From Dissophora ornata (Eukaryota; Mortierellomycota; Mortierellomycetes; Mortierellales; Mortierellaceae), in the NCBI GenBank assembly GCA_025201705.1, contig MU616595.1:1-64000 (forward strand): a stretch of DNA of 64,000 nt, given 5' to 3'. The notes beneath the pieces were generated by a model. That model worked only from the letters and a program-made list of their open reading frames with translations. It was not told the origin of the DNA and did no database searches. The position numbers were made by a program, and so were the translations under genes. This document shows, piece after piece, positions 46,866-59,213 of the stretch. The stretch's first letter is position 1, and each line of letters opens with the position of its first letter.

Positions 46866-49080
46866 CTGGTGTCAATTATAAAAGTGAGATTGAAGAGTGG
46901 AGCGAGAGAAGAATGACGAGAGTGTGGAGTGTGCAATGCAAAAAAAGCGGGGAGAAGTGGGGTAGGCGAGGGAGAGAGAAAGAGAGAGAGCGGGTATGGA
47001 AGGGTATGGAATCTACAGATGAGGATGCATCGCTTTCCTCGACTCTCTGACAGTCAGGGATGAAGGGACATTGAAAGGAGGCGATGGGATGCCAAGAAAA
47101 ACAGAACAAAGTGGATGTTGTATTGTTTTGCAACAGTCCAAAAGCATTCAATTGGCTGTCCCGTATTAGATCAGCTTTCACGAATCTATTTATTCGCATT
47201 CTTGCATCGCCTGGGTCACCCTCCTTGAACCCTGCCCACGTTCCTGATTGGAGACACTCCCTTTCCCCTTTATCAAAAATGCCTTTCTACGTGGTTTCTG
47301 TGTGCGACACAATATGGGCTTGAGACGAAACGACTGCAGGCTGCAACGGGGTCGCGCGTCTCTGAAGTGTTTGAGCGAACACGACTAAGTCAAGGTCGAC
47401 CTGCGCATGGGATCAATACTTGCACCGCCGTAGGGTAAGGCTTATCTATTTCAAGCTTTGTGTAACATCGATTCACAATCCAGCTGTCATAGGTGATTCC
47501 TCAGTTTCTTGCCCATGGCGCCTTCTCTTGCATTCTCATATTATCTTTTGATTGCCCAAAATGTCATCCTCGCTCCACTTTTTGTCTTCTTCAGATTACA
47601 TCCTTCTACGCTCACGCAACATGGCCGATGGACTTCGTGGAAGGGTTTCCGCTGACAAGACAGAACAGTTTCAGGCTCATGGTGTCAAGTTGTGGGAGGG
47701 AATGGGAACAAAAATTCGGATTAAGGTTGTCTGGTGCATCCTACTGTGAAGTTGCTATTTTAAGGTTCATAGAATGACTCTCCCGATCCATCTTCGCGCT
47801 TGCTCCACCTTCGCACTCTCTCATCTTCCCATAACCATTTGGTTGCGTGGCGTGCTCAATATCTAGACGAATCTCCCAGTCTTCAAAGGTAATTCCCCCA
47901 GTTCTATTTCGCCCTGTGCCCCTGTGCAGAGACACGACATTGTCACGAGCTGCCCATCTTCTTTTGTTACATCAGATACACTTCTGGGTTCTGCCGTGTG
48001 GGGAAATGACTACCACAGTCGTCAATGCTGAGTCGCAGTGTTCCATCATCAGCGTTCATGACAGCTACTTGAGGCAAGTTTCTTGGTCCTGCCCTTGACC
48101 CCGCCTGAAAAGGACAACCGAGGAATGACTTTTATTCTTCAACTTTGTTTGCTCTTGACACGGAGCCGGGGTGATCAACTGCTAGGGAGACCCTGAACCC
48201 AGACCCACCACACAATGGCAATTTGAGGAAACCCCCCCTCCCACTGTCTATCTTGTCAGGTCAATCGACGGTCGGTACCCCACATAAGAATGGAGCGGGA
48301 TCGTTGAGGTGCACAAAAATCCAACTGCGGGGCAGCGTAGGAGGTAATGGGGACTACCACTAATGGAAAGCAACGTTTTCCTTTAAGGTCAAAGACCGCC
48401 ATTTAGTTGGCACCAATGTTGGTTTTATCATGGCTGACAAAACGGCGTTCCATGAATGAGAATGCTGGACAATCACTACTGATTGTAACAGTAAGCTTAG
48501 TGGGCCATGTGGACAAAGGAATGCTTTATACATGCGCGGGCATTCCCTTGGCCATAGCTGCCACCGTAGGGTGCGCCATGTTGGCCATTCATGGCGCGGT
48601 AATAGCTTCATTGATGGCGCGCATTTGTAATGCTCCTGCCTCCGGGACGGACACCGCTGCCACTTGTCATACTTCGTCTGACCATGGAAATGCCAAAGCT
48701 ACACAAGCCCCAAACAAAGGACAAAGGACGCAAAAAAAAAAAAGTGCAGTGAATGCTTAAACTACCTCTAATGCAATATCCAGGGATTACTGGTGCACTG
48801 AGCTTGAATGTCCACGCGTCGACGCGTTTCAGAACCTTATAAAGCTTAATTTAAAGCACAATTTTCTTTCACTGCACATGCAAAGGTTTAAGCGGTTTAA
48901 GCATTACACCTCCAGACAGCTGGCGCCATGCCTTCAGCTATCACTACGCCTCCAGCTAGCACTGTGCCTTTAACAGACCAAACAATAGGCTTGCAAGCCA
49001 ACATTAGAGGAGCCACCGCAGCACATAGACAACCTGTATAAGCAACACTGTCACTCCTCTTAAAAGCTGCCACGAACTGG
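46866..49080. other. Gene-poor interval, left part
   Basis: No confirmed gene. A plus-strand frame near 47617-47720 (MADGLRGRVSADKTEQFQAH and following) looks coding-like but is isolated, perhaps an exon or a gene remnant. A frame at 48407-48760 encodes an Ala-rich hydrophobic stretch without a recognised family. A palindrome CGCGTCGACGCG lies near 48816. GA-rich DNA occupies 46960-47000. Confidence 0.4.
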
Positions 49081-49124
49081 GCTCTATGTCAGGTTATGCC
49101 ATGATTCATCGACACTCATCAATC

Positions 49125-49388
49125 AATATTCGCCAGTCAATATATTCACCGGTCAACATTCACCGGCCAACATTCACCGGTCAACGTTCACCGGTCAACA
49201 TTAACCGGTCAGCATTCACCGGTCAACATTCACCGGTCAACATTAACCGGTCAGCATTCACCAGTCAACATTCACCGGTCAATAATCACCGGTCAATAAT
49301 CACCGGTCAACAATCACCGGTCAACAATCACCGGTCAACAATCACTGGTCAACAATCACTGGTCAACATTCACCGGTCAACATTCCAG
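49125..49388 (+). repeat. 14-base tandem satellite containing ACCGGT
   Basis: About eighteen head-to-tail copies of a 14-base unit, consensus CAACATTCACCGGT, with point variants such as CAACATTAACCGGT and CAATAATCACCGGT. Because 14 is not a multiple of three, an open frame through the array shows a 14-residue period; it is a by-product, not a gene. The palindrome ACCGGT recurs every unit. Confidence 0.92.
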
Positions 49389-50220
49389 ACTGCGTTTGAT
49401 TTTAAAGGTCGGTAATTAACTTCACCAACAATACATGTTTTCACTGCGGTGAAAGTTCACCGGTTAAAATCACTAGTCACTCATGAATTAAGGTCAGGGT
49501 CGGAATGGAGTCGCGAGATAAGGATGTTGCCACGTTTGCTCCATTAGGGTGGCATAAAGGTGCGGCTCGATTAACATGAGACACTGCGTCGCGTCCCAAT
49601 GCATCTCGTCTAGGCAGCTGTAGTCGGCGTCCAATAGTCCCCTGGACAGCATGCATGGCTTTGCCTACGGTTTCTAGAATACTGTTATCGACCAGTAACT
49701 TCCCTCAAAGCATGTTAGCACCACAATGGAGTCGTTGCCCATCGACTCTCTCAGGATTGGCCTCTTGAGTACCGCCATCTAGGCACGCAAGTCTTGAGGT
49801 TATAGCCTTGCACCACAACCCCCAAGCTTGTCGCCAGACCGAATCGGTGTCTTAGAAATCATAGAACGTCATCATAGAACCTCAGTCTGCAATAAATCCA
49901 TACGTTGTCTTCTCGTCCTATACCTCACCCTCCCTCTAACTTCCTAGCCCTGGTTCATCTTGCTTCATGTCAATAGCTCTTCAGTCAATAAACTCATATC
50001 CTCATATCCGTAGACTTGATCTTGTTGCAATACACCATACACCGCCACCCCCCACCCCCAACTACACATATCCATTTTAATGGACTACAATCTCTTCAAC
50101 TAGAATGATGCATAAGCCAATGGTGCTACGCAAATCATTTCTTGAAACAGCTATACTTTTATTCCATTCTTTCGGCAGTGAGAAAATGCAGTTGAGGATT
50201 GGAGAGAGGGAGTATTTCTA
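49389..50220. other. Interval downstream of the satellite, possible solo LTR
   Basis: TGTCAGGTTATGCC at 49087 and a region with CAATAAACTC near 49986, followed by GTTGCAATACA ending near 50034, have the look of the ends of a retrotransposon LTR that contains the satellite. I see no matching target-site duplication and no internal retroelement genes, so this is only a suggestion. Confidence 0.25.
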
Positions 50221-50222
50221 GT

Positions 50223-50830
50223 CAATTTTATCGGAGCTGACATTGCGCTTTCAGTCGTCGCCAACGCTACCTCGGTCTCCAACTTCGCGAACGTCGCCGC
50301 TGGATACTTTCAATTTCGAGACGAGATCGTCAGGGACATTCACAAGGAGTACCGGCGGAAAAACAAAGGGGCTGTGTAGTAGCCTACTTCCATCTTCCTG
50401 GACGTATTTCTGGACGTCGCTCATACTGTCCGGTGGTAAAAGCGGACAATGTACCTTCTCATACTAATGGGAGGAACATGGTGTTAATGGTTAGCGCATG
50501 AAAAATGGCCCGGAATGCGTTTTGTTAGTCGTATAAACATGCTAAGCTCCGAGGGTCGACAGATAATTCACAGGTGACGAACCGAGCTTCCTTACTTGAT
50601 TTGCCGGTTGATGAGTTGGTTCGAGTGATGATTCTTGCGACTATTCTTAAAGTGTTTGCTAAGATTCTAGAGTCTTGAAGCCTTGGGTGAGTTTTCGATG
50701 TCGCTGAACTTGAAGCGGATTGTGAAATAGATTCTACTTTAAAATAAAGCTGCTTACCTCGAGTGTGAAGCGCAGAAGGTTATAGACGGAGTGCAGAAAG
50801 TTGAAAAAAAAGCTGACCACTTCTTGTCGT
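50223..50830 (-). other. Possible spliced gene fragment
   Basis: Three minus-strand segments join in phase 0 through good splice signals. One ends with LHSVYNLLRFTLE at a GTAAGC donor near 50758. A short one lies between an AATAG acceptor and a GTAAGG donor near 50595. The last starts YEKVHCPLLPPDSM after CCCATTAG near 50467 and stops near 50270. The family is not recognised and no clear start exon is found; it may be a remnant. Confidence 0.25.
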
Positions 50831-52574
50831 CAAGCCATATTTATTTAATGTTATCTCGCCATGCTTCGGAAGTCTCTAAAATGCGATGGTATGGATTGGA
50901 ATTTCAGGGCGAATCTTTCAGTGGCAAGCGCATAGTCATAAATCTCCTACAGGTGGGCAACTCCGGGAGGTCGGGTTAATACACTCGAGGAGTGACCCTG
51001 CATATCATTGATAGATCTCATCTTCCGAGTTGCCAGATATGCCTAAATCTGAATCCCGAGTTCAGTCTCCACGATATACGTAGTCAAGCACATATAAGAG
51101 GCATCTTGTTATCCAAATGTATGAGCGCGTTTTATTGCGGCGAGGCTTGGTTGAAGTGAACGATTTCCTGTCTGACCTGTCGGGACTAGGGCGCTGGCAT
51201 TTCTTATTCTACAGGTTGCTCTTGAAGAACATGCAAGAACGCGTGGACCAAGTCAAAATTTCGTCTTCATATTGAAGAAATCTCCATCATCCCCGGCAGT
51301 AACCTGATTTTCTCGAGTTTATCAACGTATCGTACGCGAGGATTACGACTTCACGACTGGGGGCTATGGCTTGTCAAGATCCTGAATCTCATCAATATTA
51401 ATTGTTAAGCCCGCGCCATGTTTTCTGAGGATTTGGGAGCTGTCCATGGCTGCGAACGAATGGCACAGAAACTGTGCCAAGCATGCAGGCGGCTTCCCAC
51501 CTCCCATGTCGCTGTATAGCACAATGCAGTGTACTTGGCCCAGATGATGCGACAGTAGTCATTTATTTTTTTACGCCAGGCTGCTTCCCTGGTTGCACCG
51601 CAATATGCCAGGCGTATACGCGCTTGTGTCCTCTCAGACGAGGACAGGCAATCATGCAATCATACGGTATATGGTATTAAAACCAAAACAAGTGTAAAAG
51701 CAGGAATCAAGCAAGGAAGAAATATATGTACAAGCTACCTCCGATCCCTAATCACGTTTTTTTCCCTGTATGGCTTGCTCTCCAAGGACTTACTGTTATT
51801 GCTGATGTTGTTGTTGCCACTGAGTGCAGGCCAGACAGATCTCCTTAAGCTTGAACAGGAGGCACTTCAAGCAAGACCACCCTGGCTTGGCCTCCTATCT
51901 ATATCTAACCCTGCCTGTCATCGCCATGGCAGTTCTTTCATCAAGACAACCTATTCTGCGAGTGGGAAACCTTCAGCCTGACTCTGCCGAGTTTGTCGGT
52001 CTTAGAACCCTGTGGCCACTTTCTTAGCCACCCATCGCACCTCGCATACGACATGTCTCTGCAGTTCTCGTGCATTGTCCCAGACGACAGTTTTGTTGAT
52101 ATTCTCGAGCTTCTCGGGGCGGTTCCCGCACCTGCTATGCATCACGCTTGAACAATTGCAGCATCGTGCGTGCGCTCTGCCTGTCGTTGAGCCGGCAGAG
52201 TAGAAGTGCGGCGATCGCCGCGAGCCTCAGCTCCAACGACAGTGCTGTTGCCGTTACCATTTCCGCCCTGACTGACATGACCCTCCAGGGCGATGAGTGT
52301 GATTGCTCTCGGAGCTTATTGCAAAGCATGCTGGGGTGATCTTGAATGAAGGGAAGCTATTAGTCTATGGTGTTCAATATTTGATATCAGCATGCGGAAG
52401 TGGAGCGGTTAGCCAAAAAAAAAAAAAGCGTGTGACTGTGGGTCCGAGTGTAGCTGTCGCCTGCTCCACCGCGTACATGCAACACTTTGTCTCTCTGTTT
52501 CTCACCTCTCTGCTTCCTTTTCTTTATCCCTCTTCCCACCTTTCGACGGCCACTCTCAACACCACTTCTTCAAC
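50831..52574. other. Gene-poor interval, right part
   Basis: Only short frames with no domain signal. Near 52320-52135 a minus-strand frame of 64 residues is helix-like (LSLELRLAAIAALLLCRLND) but isolated. An A-rich run is at 52414-52426. The CT-rich stretch at 52480-52570 is the leader of the EF-hand gene. Confidence 0.4.
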
Positions 52575-53346
52575 ATGTCCGATATCTTTCCTGAAGAAAT
52601 CAAGCAGGCTTTTGCCCTCTTCGACCCTCAGAACACTGGCAAGATCGAGCCCCGTGTCTTCCACGACTTCTTGAACGCAAGTGATCCCCCACCATCGTCC
52701 TCCATCTCTCTCCCCCTCTCCCAGCCCTCCAAGTCAATGATGATCGCTTCCCCGCACTCTCATACAGATTGACGATACTCGAGAATAACAGCAAGTCTAA
52801 TTTGAACATGGTGTTTTCTATCAATCATTGACACTTCAGACACTGGGCGATGAACAACTCAAAGCGACCATTCGTATCCCAAATCACGCTCTGGGTCTCC
52901 AGGAGTTCACGGACCTCATGAACCGCTACAACAAGGATGAGCATAAGGATCCAGAGGAGCCCTACCGCCGTGCGTTCGAGTCGATTAATAGGGATCGCTC
53001 GGGACATGTGTCAACTCAAGAGCTCAAGGCTGCTCTGGATTCGTTCGTGGGACCCAATGTCCTTTCTGAGGTAAACATCCATATGCTGGATAATTTTTGT
53101 TTCTGTTTTTGTTGTTCCTGCACAATTGCAGCTGGACAATTATGACCGAATATATCATTTCACAGACGCCCTCTTCGAGAAATCTAAAAGCACTAAATTT
53201 TGCAACTCTTTTTATTTGTTTAGGTTGATGTGGATGAGATCATCACTGAGGGAGACGTTTCTGGTGACGGTCGCATCACCATTGAAGAGTTCCTGAAGAT
53301 CCTCCACAAGAGCGAGAAGAAGCACCGCGGCGAGTTCACTCTGTAA
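52575..53346 (+). CDS. Calmodulin-like EF-hand protein
   Basis: Three exons, 52575-52676, 52840-53070 and 53224-53346, give 151 residues, the length of calmodulin-class proteins. The reading frame joins only if intron 1 uses a GC donor: TTGAAC|GCAAGT...TTCAG|ACACTG, giving DFLN|TLGDEQLK. The nearby GT would leave the frame broken. Three Ca2+-loop-like segments are visible: DPQNTGKIEPRVF, NRDRSGHVSTQEL and DVSGDGRITIEEF; the second hand is degenerate (NHALGLQEF). The last loop has the best coordinating set (D-S-D-R-E). The protein is more divergent than calmodulin itself and could be a centrin/calmodulin-like or myosin-light-chain-like regulator. AAATAAAC near 53575 is a plausible poly(A) signal. 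Confidence 0.88.
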
Positions 53347-53840
53347 AAAACAAAACTAAAACAACAGCGCTCCTCCCCCCGCCAAAACCCTGAAAACGAA
53401 CACGAATAGAAAGCAACAAGAGAAACATTACAGCAACAAGGAGATATTTGTCTATCCTTCTGCTCTTGCCTTTTAGTCATTTTTGGTCCAAGCTTGGCTC
53501 AAAGAAGTCGTGATTTTGGGTTTTTGCGTATTGTAATTACCCGCTCATATATTTCTTCACCCCTTCTCCTTCTCGAAATAAACACAAGGAAAAATTCAAG
53601 TCGAAGACGCAACGGGCCGAGATGGTGGCTAGACTACACACGATGCATCCATGTCCTGATATAAATTTTCTCTTTGTTTACGCCTTTGTGATGAAGGGCT
53701 TTGCGTTGTATTTTTTCCGTCAACAAACGCAGAGTAGTGGGCAAGATCATTCTTCCGTGAAATCAGCTTTATCCACCATATGCCAAATAGAGCATCAGTG
53801 CCACATTTTATTACATGTCGTTTATTCCAACACTATTGTA
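53347..53840. other. Convergent 3' region
   Basis: This holds the 3' UTRs of the EF-hand gene and of the oppositely oriented SLA2 gene. A polyadenylation-like AAATAAAC lies at about 53575. No gene seen. Confidence 0.5.
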
Positions 53841-56800
53841 CTAGTCGTCGCCTTGATGGTACGAGACCTTGCGCATCTCTCCCAGAACCCTTCTCGCCAG
53901 CGTCAACTCCTTCTCTAGCTTCAAGATCTCGACCTGCTGTGTCATCTCTTTGATCTTGAACTCGTGTGCATTCATGTTCTGGTAATCCACCGCGTTCTCA
54001 TGCTCCTTCATCTCTCTATCCATAATCGTCTTCACCGCCCTCACAAGTGCCCGGGAGGCTTCTGTCACCGCCTTGGACGCCCGCTCTAGATTATCTTGGG
54101 CCTTTGACATAAAGGTGGCCCTGACACGCGATGCTGAGACGAGCTGAGCTGTCGCTGCGGCGACTTCGTTCGATGCCACCAAGAGCTGTTCCATCGAATG
54201 TGTCTTTGAGATCACACCGTCTGCAGTCTCGACCAACATCGTTGTCGCCATCGCAACAGCCTTTGCTGCGGAAATCAGTCCCTCGGTCCAGCGGTGGTTC
54301 TTCTTGTAGAACGCCGCGTTTGTGGAGGTGCCACGGTCTTGAGCCACGGTCTCTTGCTGTGAAATTGTGGCACACTTGATCAAGTGTCCAATCGCCTGCA
54401 TCATCGCCATGGCACTCTCCAGGATTGACGCGTTCACCTGGAGTTCGATTGCAGACAGGTTATCGTTCTTGGGCTTCGAAATCAAGGCCTGGAGACGGGC
54501 TGTGGCCTCTTCAATCGTGCGAGCGGCATTACCCATCTCCATCTCGACTACATCGCCCAGATCCATCTTGGAAGGATCTAGCTGATTGCCCTTCGGGATC
54601 AGGTGCTCCGCAGCCTTGGCCAAACGTTCCATCGCAGCCTGGACATTCTCGTTTGACCGCTCGATCGTCTTGATGCTACCATCGGTTGAGAGACCGCCCA
54701 GGCGAGCGGAAGTGACGTTGGTGAAGAATTCTTGCGTCGCCACAGCAGAAGCCTTGGCATGTTTGACAAGATCCTCAACATCCTCGTCCCTCTTGGCGAG
54801 GCGGGTGATCCCCTTGGCGTTTCCGAGCACATCTGCAATGGTTTGTGAAAGGGTCAGGGCTGCGCGAATGGCCTCGACCTGGTTACCTTCAGCAGAGGGA
54901 TTGAGATAATGCAGCAGTGCCAATTCAAACTCCGTGGAGGCTGTGTGAGCCTTCTCGATCATCGAGAGCGTGAACTCAGGTGTAGCGTTTTGATTACCGA
55001 GCTGGGTTGGCGACTCGAGGTGGTAGATGCTTTCGTCGACCTTGCTGATGCAGGTTTCCAAAATTGAATCTGTAGTAGCAACATGAGATTAGTTAAATAT
55101 AATTCTCCCTAGGAGGACGTGCGGAAAGCAATGGCTGTCTAAAACGTGAAATAGCGGGCTTACCAAAGATTTGCTGCATCTTGCGCTTGTGCGAGCTCAT
55201 CATGTTATCCACGCGCTCCTGCAACACGGACGACTTTTCAGTCTGGCCTTCCTTCAGATTAGCGAGCTCGAGCAACGTCTCGTCCAGACCGCTCTCCAAG
55301 ACCGCCTTTTCTTCTTCGTTCTCGATCTGCATGCGCTCAATCTCGGCCTTTTGGTCATCGACCTGTCGCTGCAGCGAGTCAATCTCGCGTTGGCGTCGCT
55401 ATTTGAACGCACACGATAGGATGCAGAGGATCAGTACCCTGAGAACAGGAAAGAAGAACAGTTAGAAGCAGCTCAAGCCTTACGTTAGCCAGATCCTCGA
55501 GGTCTTGCTTCTCCCTGTTAAACTTTGCGACCATGGCTCCGACCTCTGAACTCTTGGACCGTCCCAGATCCTCAACTCGTCCATTCGCCATTTCAAGATC
55601 TCTCTTCAATCTCGCAACTTCGTCATTTTGTGTGTTTTGCCATCTCAACAGCTCGTTCCTGGCACGGTCACGTTCACGGACCATATCAGCCATCTGTAGC
55701 GTCTTGTCCTTGATCTCCTTCTGCATCTTCTCCATCTTGTCGACTGCCTCCTGAGCAGAGTTCGCCTTGAGCTGGACAGTCTTGAACTTGCCGAGGAGGT
55801 CGAGATGCTCCTGACGGAGTTGGGAGTAAAGCTTTGCGAGAGCTTCGTACTTGGACTTCCAGATATTGATTTGATCTATTATTGAGATGATCATAAGTGC
55901 CGATTTAGTAAAGGCTATGGCTAGGAATTCCTTCCAAGATTTTTGTGTGGCGAGAAACAGTACCTTGGATGCTGCGGATCATCTCATCCTTGGAGGCAAG
56001 TTGCTGTTGCGCATTCATGTTGATCAACTGCATTTCCTGCTCGAGACCTTTGACTCTCTATTGTTTTGTTTGTTGGCATAACGAGAAAAAACACGCAGCA
56101 ATTCGTCAGAATCCGCCAGGAGTCCATAACATAACAAGATGAGAAAAAACGGACGACTTACTCTATCATACTGATCAATGAGCATCTGGTCTCGTTCATA
56201 TTGTCCTCGCAGCGCCAACACATTCTGCTCCAATTCCACCAACCGCCCCTCGGCCTGTCTTTGCGTCTGCTCCCTCGCCAGCTGTTCCCGTTGAAGCCTC
56301 TCCCTCTCCATCTGTAATTTCTTTTGTTCATCAAAATCCTGTTGCAGTCTCAGAGCCTCCATCTGCTGTTGCTGCTGTTCCAACTCCCGCTGCTGCTGCA
56401 ATCGCTGTTGTTCCAATTCATACTCCCTCTGTTTCCTTGCAATCTCCCGTTGCTGCTCTGCCCAGTCCACGCCAGGAGATTGTGGTGGCGATACACGAGC
56501 GGGCGGATTGGGCGTAACAGCTTGGCGTGTCGGCAGCAATGGTGGAGAATCACCACCGATCAGGGTTGGAGGATCTTGTGGAAGCTTGGGGACACTGATG
56601 AGACTAGTCAAGTATTTGAGATTGGAGCATTCGTAGTAGAACTTGAGGAGGGCATAGTGCTGGGCATTGTAGCGTTGTCGTAACAGGATCAAGCCTTCAG
56701 GGTCATTGGTGCCTATAGCAGTAGCAGTAGTGAAGTCGACGGTTGGATTTCCTGGTTTCTCTTGTTTGCTCTCAAACAAAAAACATTGAAAACAACAGCA

Positions 56801-58135
56801 AGACTTTACGTTTGTGCATTGCGCGCAGCATGCTGGTGGCGAATTGGTAGATAGCATAGGACTCTTGAACGAGAGGCACGAGCGCAGCAATACGGCATTC
56901 ATTGTTGGACGAAGGTTGGAAATTGGCAAAGATCAGCTTCTGGAACTGATCTATCTGATCCTGAAGATTCATCAGATCGTTAATCGTCTCATATCTACGC
57001 ATGTCAAAAAAGAGCAAAACCGAGAGCGGCCTATGGTCAGCATCCTGCTTCCTTGACAATCTGTCCAAGTTAACGCTATTCTGAAAACCAGAAAATAACT
57101 GCCTTACCCTTCATTTGGGTCATCGATTCCTTTCAGCGAGATGTATTCGTTGTAATCAAATGTTCCGTTGAATTCAGTGTGGTTGTTGTGGTATCGGAGC
57201 TTCGAGTGCAAAAAATCGACGTAGGAGCGAATCAATGTCGCATAGCCTGTAATAACGCAAACCCAAGTACAACATGAACATCCGTCGTTAATAAGAGATA
57301 GATAGGAAGTGCATCTATCCTGATTGCAATCACATGTGGTATGCCAAGAACACCCAACTTGCCTCGGCTGCCAAACTGCTGGGTGGAACGAGCGCATTGG
57401 TCTAGCCAGTCGGTCTCCTGTTGCACATCCTTAAGCACCTATTTTTGCGTCAGCATGATACAAATACACGTCAATGTAACAAGTGTGGATGGTTAGTAAA
57501 AATTTCACTACATCCACCAAGTAAAAATGAAGAACGCTTGCAACTGACAGATACAAGTAAGCAAGTTGTAGCCATACAGTAGGATGTCCCTCACGAATAA
57601 TCTTGTGGACAGAGATCAGAGCCTTGAAGGTCTGGATCTCGTCGCCCAGCATGGGTTGTGTCCGGAATCCCTGCCAGACCGATGCAGACGAGCGATAATC
57701 CCAAGTGTAGACAATACAGGCTAAGAAGCAAGAGCGAAATTGAGGCCACGCAAAACAATGGATTAGCACATCGTTGGATCTTCAACAACTACTTCTCCCT
57801 TATACCAGCCGCTCCTCCCTCCCTTTTCCATCTCATGTATTTCCTAATCCCGAAAGACATGGAAAAGATACTGGAGAATGAAGTCAACACGCCACAGCCC
57901 AACCCCCACCCAACTCAGCCTTCCTAGGAAAGTCGACAGTCGATGACTTTTCATAGCATGTTACACCACAGCCTCTCTTCGCCCTCAGTCCAGGTCTTTC
58001 AACTGCTTTGTCCCTCGACATACCTCGAACATGCTTCTGCTTGGGTGCAGTTTCTTCTGGGCTGGTGGCCTTTTTGATGTGCAAATGGAGTTCAGCTTCT
58101 GCCTTCTCCCTGTTCAGCGGACGGTGCATCGCCAT
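53841..58135 (-). CDS. SLA2: Sla2/End4 (HIP1R) endocytic adaptor
   Basis: Ten exons: 58135-58024, 57720-57578, 57438-57363, 57246-57108, 56994-56810, 56712-56162, 56057-55964, 55875-55484, 55398-55164 and 55069-53841, giving 1051 residues; all phases agree. The ANTH domain spans the first five exons (KKATSPEETAPKQKHVRACI, WDYRSSASVWQGF, FNGTFDYNEYISLKG). A Pro-rich linker, a Gln/Arg-rich coiled coil (about 380-690) and a C-terminal talin-like I/LWEQ actin-binding module follow (WTEGLISAAKAVA, RVRATFMSKAQDNLERAS). Sla2 links PIP2 and clathrin coats to actin at endocytic sites. Intron 3 uses a GC donor (CGAG|GCAAGT...TTACAG|GCTATG), required to join FGSR-G-YATLIRSY. Length is between yeast Sla2 (968) and HIP1R (1068). 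Confidence 0.95.
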
Positions 58136-58897
58136 GATGGAATAACAGTTCTAGTTGGGGTCGGTGTTGAAGAGCCCTCTTCCTTTTTATGCTCCTGGAC
58201 TGATTTAATTCACTTTCCGAACGAGTTTGAGGCACAGCGTCTACAGTTGGGGCCAAAAAGGGGGGAATGCAGAAAACGTGTAAGTTCTCCATTCATTCCG
58301 TGTTCAAAGACAGCAAAGTGTAAAACTGCACACCTCCATGAACGTGTTCCATACCGCGTGGGAATCCAACTGAGGTTTGATATAAAAAACAGGATGTGTT
58401 AGTCGAGAACTACGCGGAGAGAGTGCGAGGCGGGATAAAACGGGTTATAGAAGAACAGAGAAAAAGAGGAATGGAGAAGAAAAGAATGAGAGAATGGGAA
58501 TGCGGGGTAAGACAGTGAAGCAGTAGACAACAAAAAAAAAGTCAGGATGATAAGCGCAACACGCTTCTGTGTGAGACAACACACGCAGGAACATAAAATG
58601 TTCGACTGTTGTGCATTCATTTACTATCGATTCCTTTGTCTCTTTTGTTTACGAACGGGCATCATGACGTCTATCGCCCGTCATAGCTCGCTTATCCTCA
58701 ACATGGGTATCCGAAGACGGAGAATAGCCCTTCGTAACAGGATGTATATGATTATTAAGTCGCGCAATTGCATACGGCGCTCAACTGATCAGTCCGCAAA
58801 ACGGCTGTTGATGAGAGGGAGGACCCTTGGGCAAGCCGCACGGATCGCGCCGTGGGCTTTTTTTAGTCAAATGCGACCTTGAAAATTAAGCAGTACC
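58136..58897. other. Intergenic region, no gene seen
   Basis: This is upstream of SLA2 and of U2 copy B. Short basic plus-strand frames near 58547-58882 have no domain signal. Confidence 0.4.
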
Positions 58898-58989
58898 AAA
58901 TTGCTCACCATGAGACTATTCTGACTTTCCTGACATGGTTTCCGCTGTAGGTTTGGTCCGCAGAAAGCAGTCCGATGATATTCCAGGGG

Positions 58990-58997
58990 TATAAAGG
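58990..58997 (+). promoter_or_regulatory. TATA box of U2 copy B
   Basis: TATAAAGG lies 33-40 bases upstream of the U2 5' end, at the same place as TATAAAAG in copy A. The flank from about 58898 is near-identical to copy A in inverse orientation. Confidence 0.65.
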
Positions 58998-59029
58998 AGG
59001 GCGCTAAACGGGGAAATATTTGGTTCCTT

Positions 59030-59213
59030 ACCCGCTCTAGCTTTTTGGCTAAGATCAAGTGTAGTATCTGTTCTTATTATTCTAATCGAATAATATGGTG
59101 GCTACGGCCACCAATCGATTAATTTCATTTTTGAGCTACGCCTGGTCCAGCTCTGGCTTGCTATCTGGCCGGGCACTGGTGTCCTCGGTATCGCACTACC
59201 TCCGAGTCGTACG
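59030..59213 (+). ncRNA. U2: U2 spliceosomal snRNA, copy B
   Basis: The plus strand carries GGCTAAGATCAAGTGTAGTA from about 59046, then CTGTTCTTATTATTC, stem-loop sequences, the Sm site ATTTTTG near 59130 and the terminal hairpin GGTATCGCACTACC. By eye the transcribed part is the same as copy A throughout. Ends are approximate. The gene is followed by the convergent F-box pseudogene, as copy A is followed by the intact F-box gene. Confidence 0.93.

Noticed and set aside
49086..49415. 109-codon ORF, and a possible CRISPR-like array
   Set aside because: The 14-base units are contiguous with no spacers, and the peptide simply repeats every 14 residues. It is a satellite in a eukaryotic genome.
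49087..50034. Firm call of an LTR retrotransposon
   Set aside because: No target-site duplication, primer-binding site or pol genes could be identified; kept only as a suggestion.
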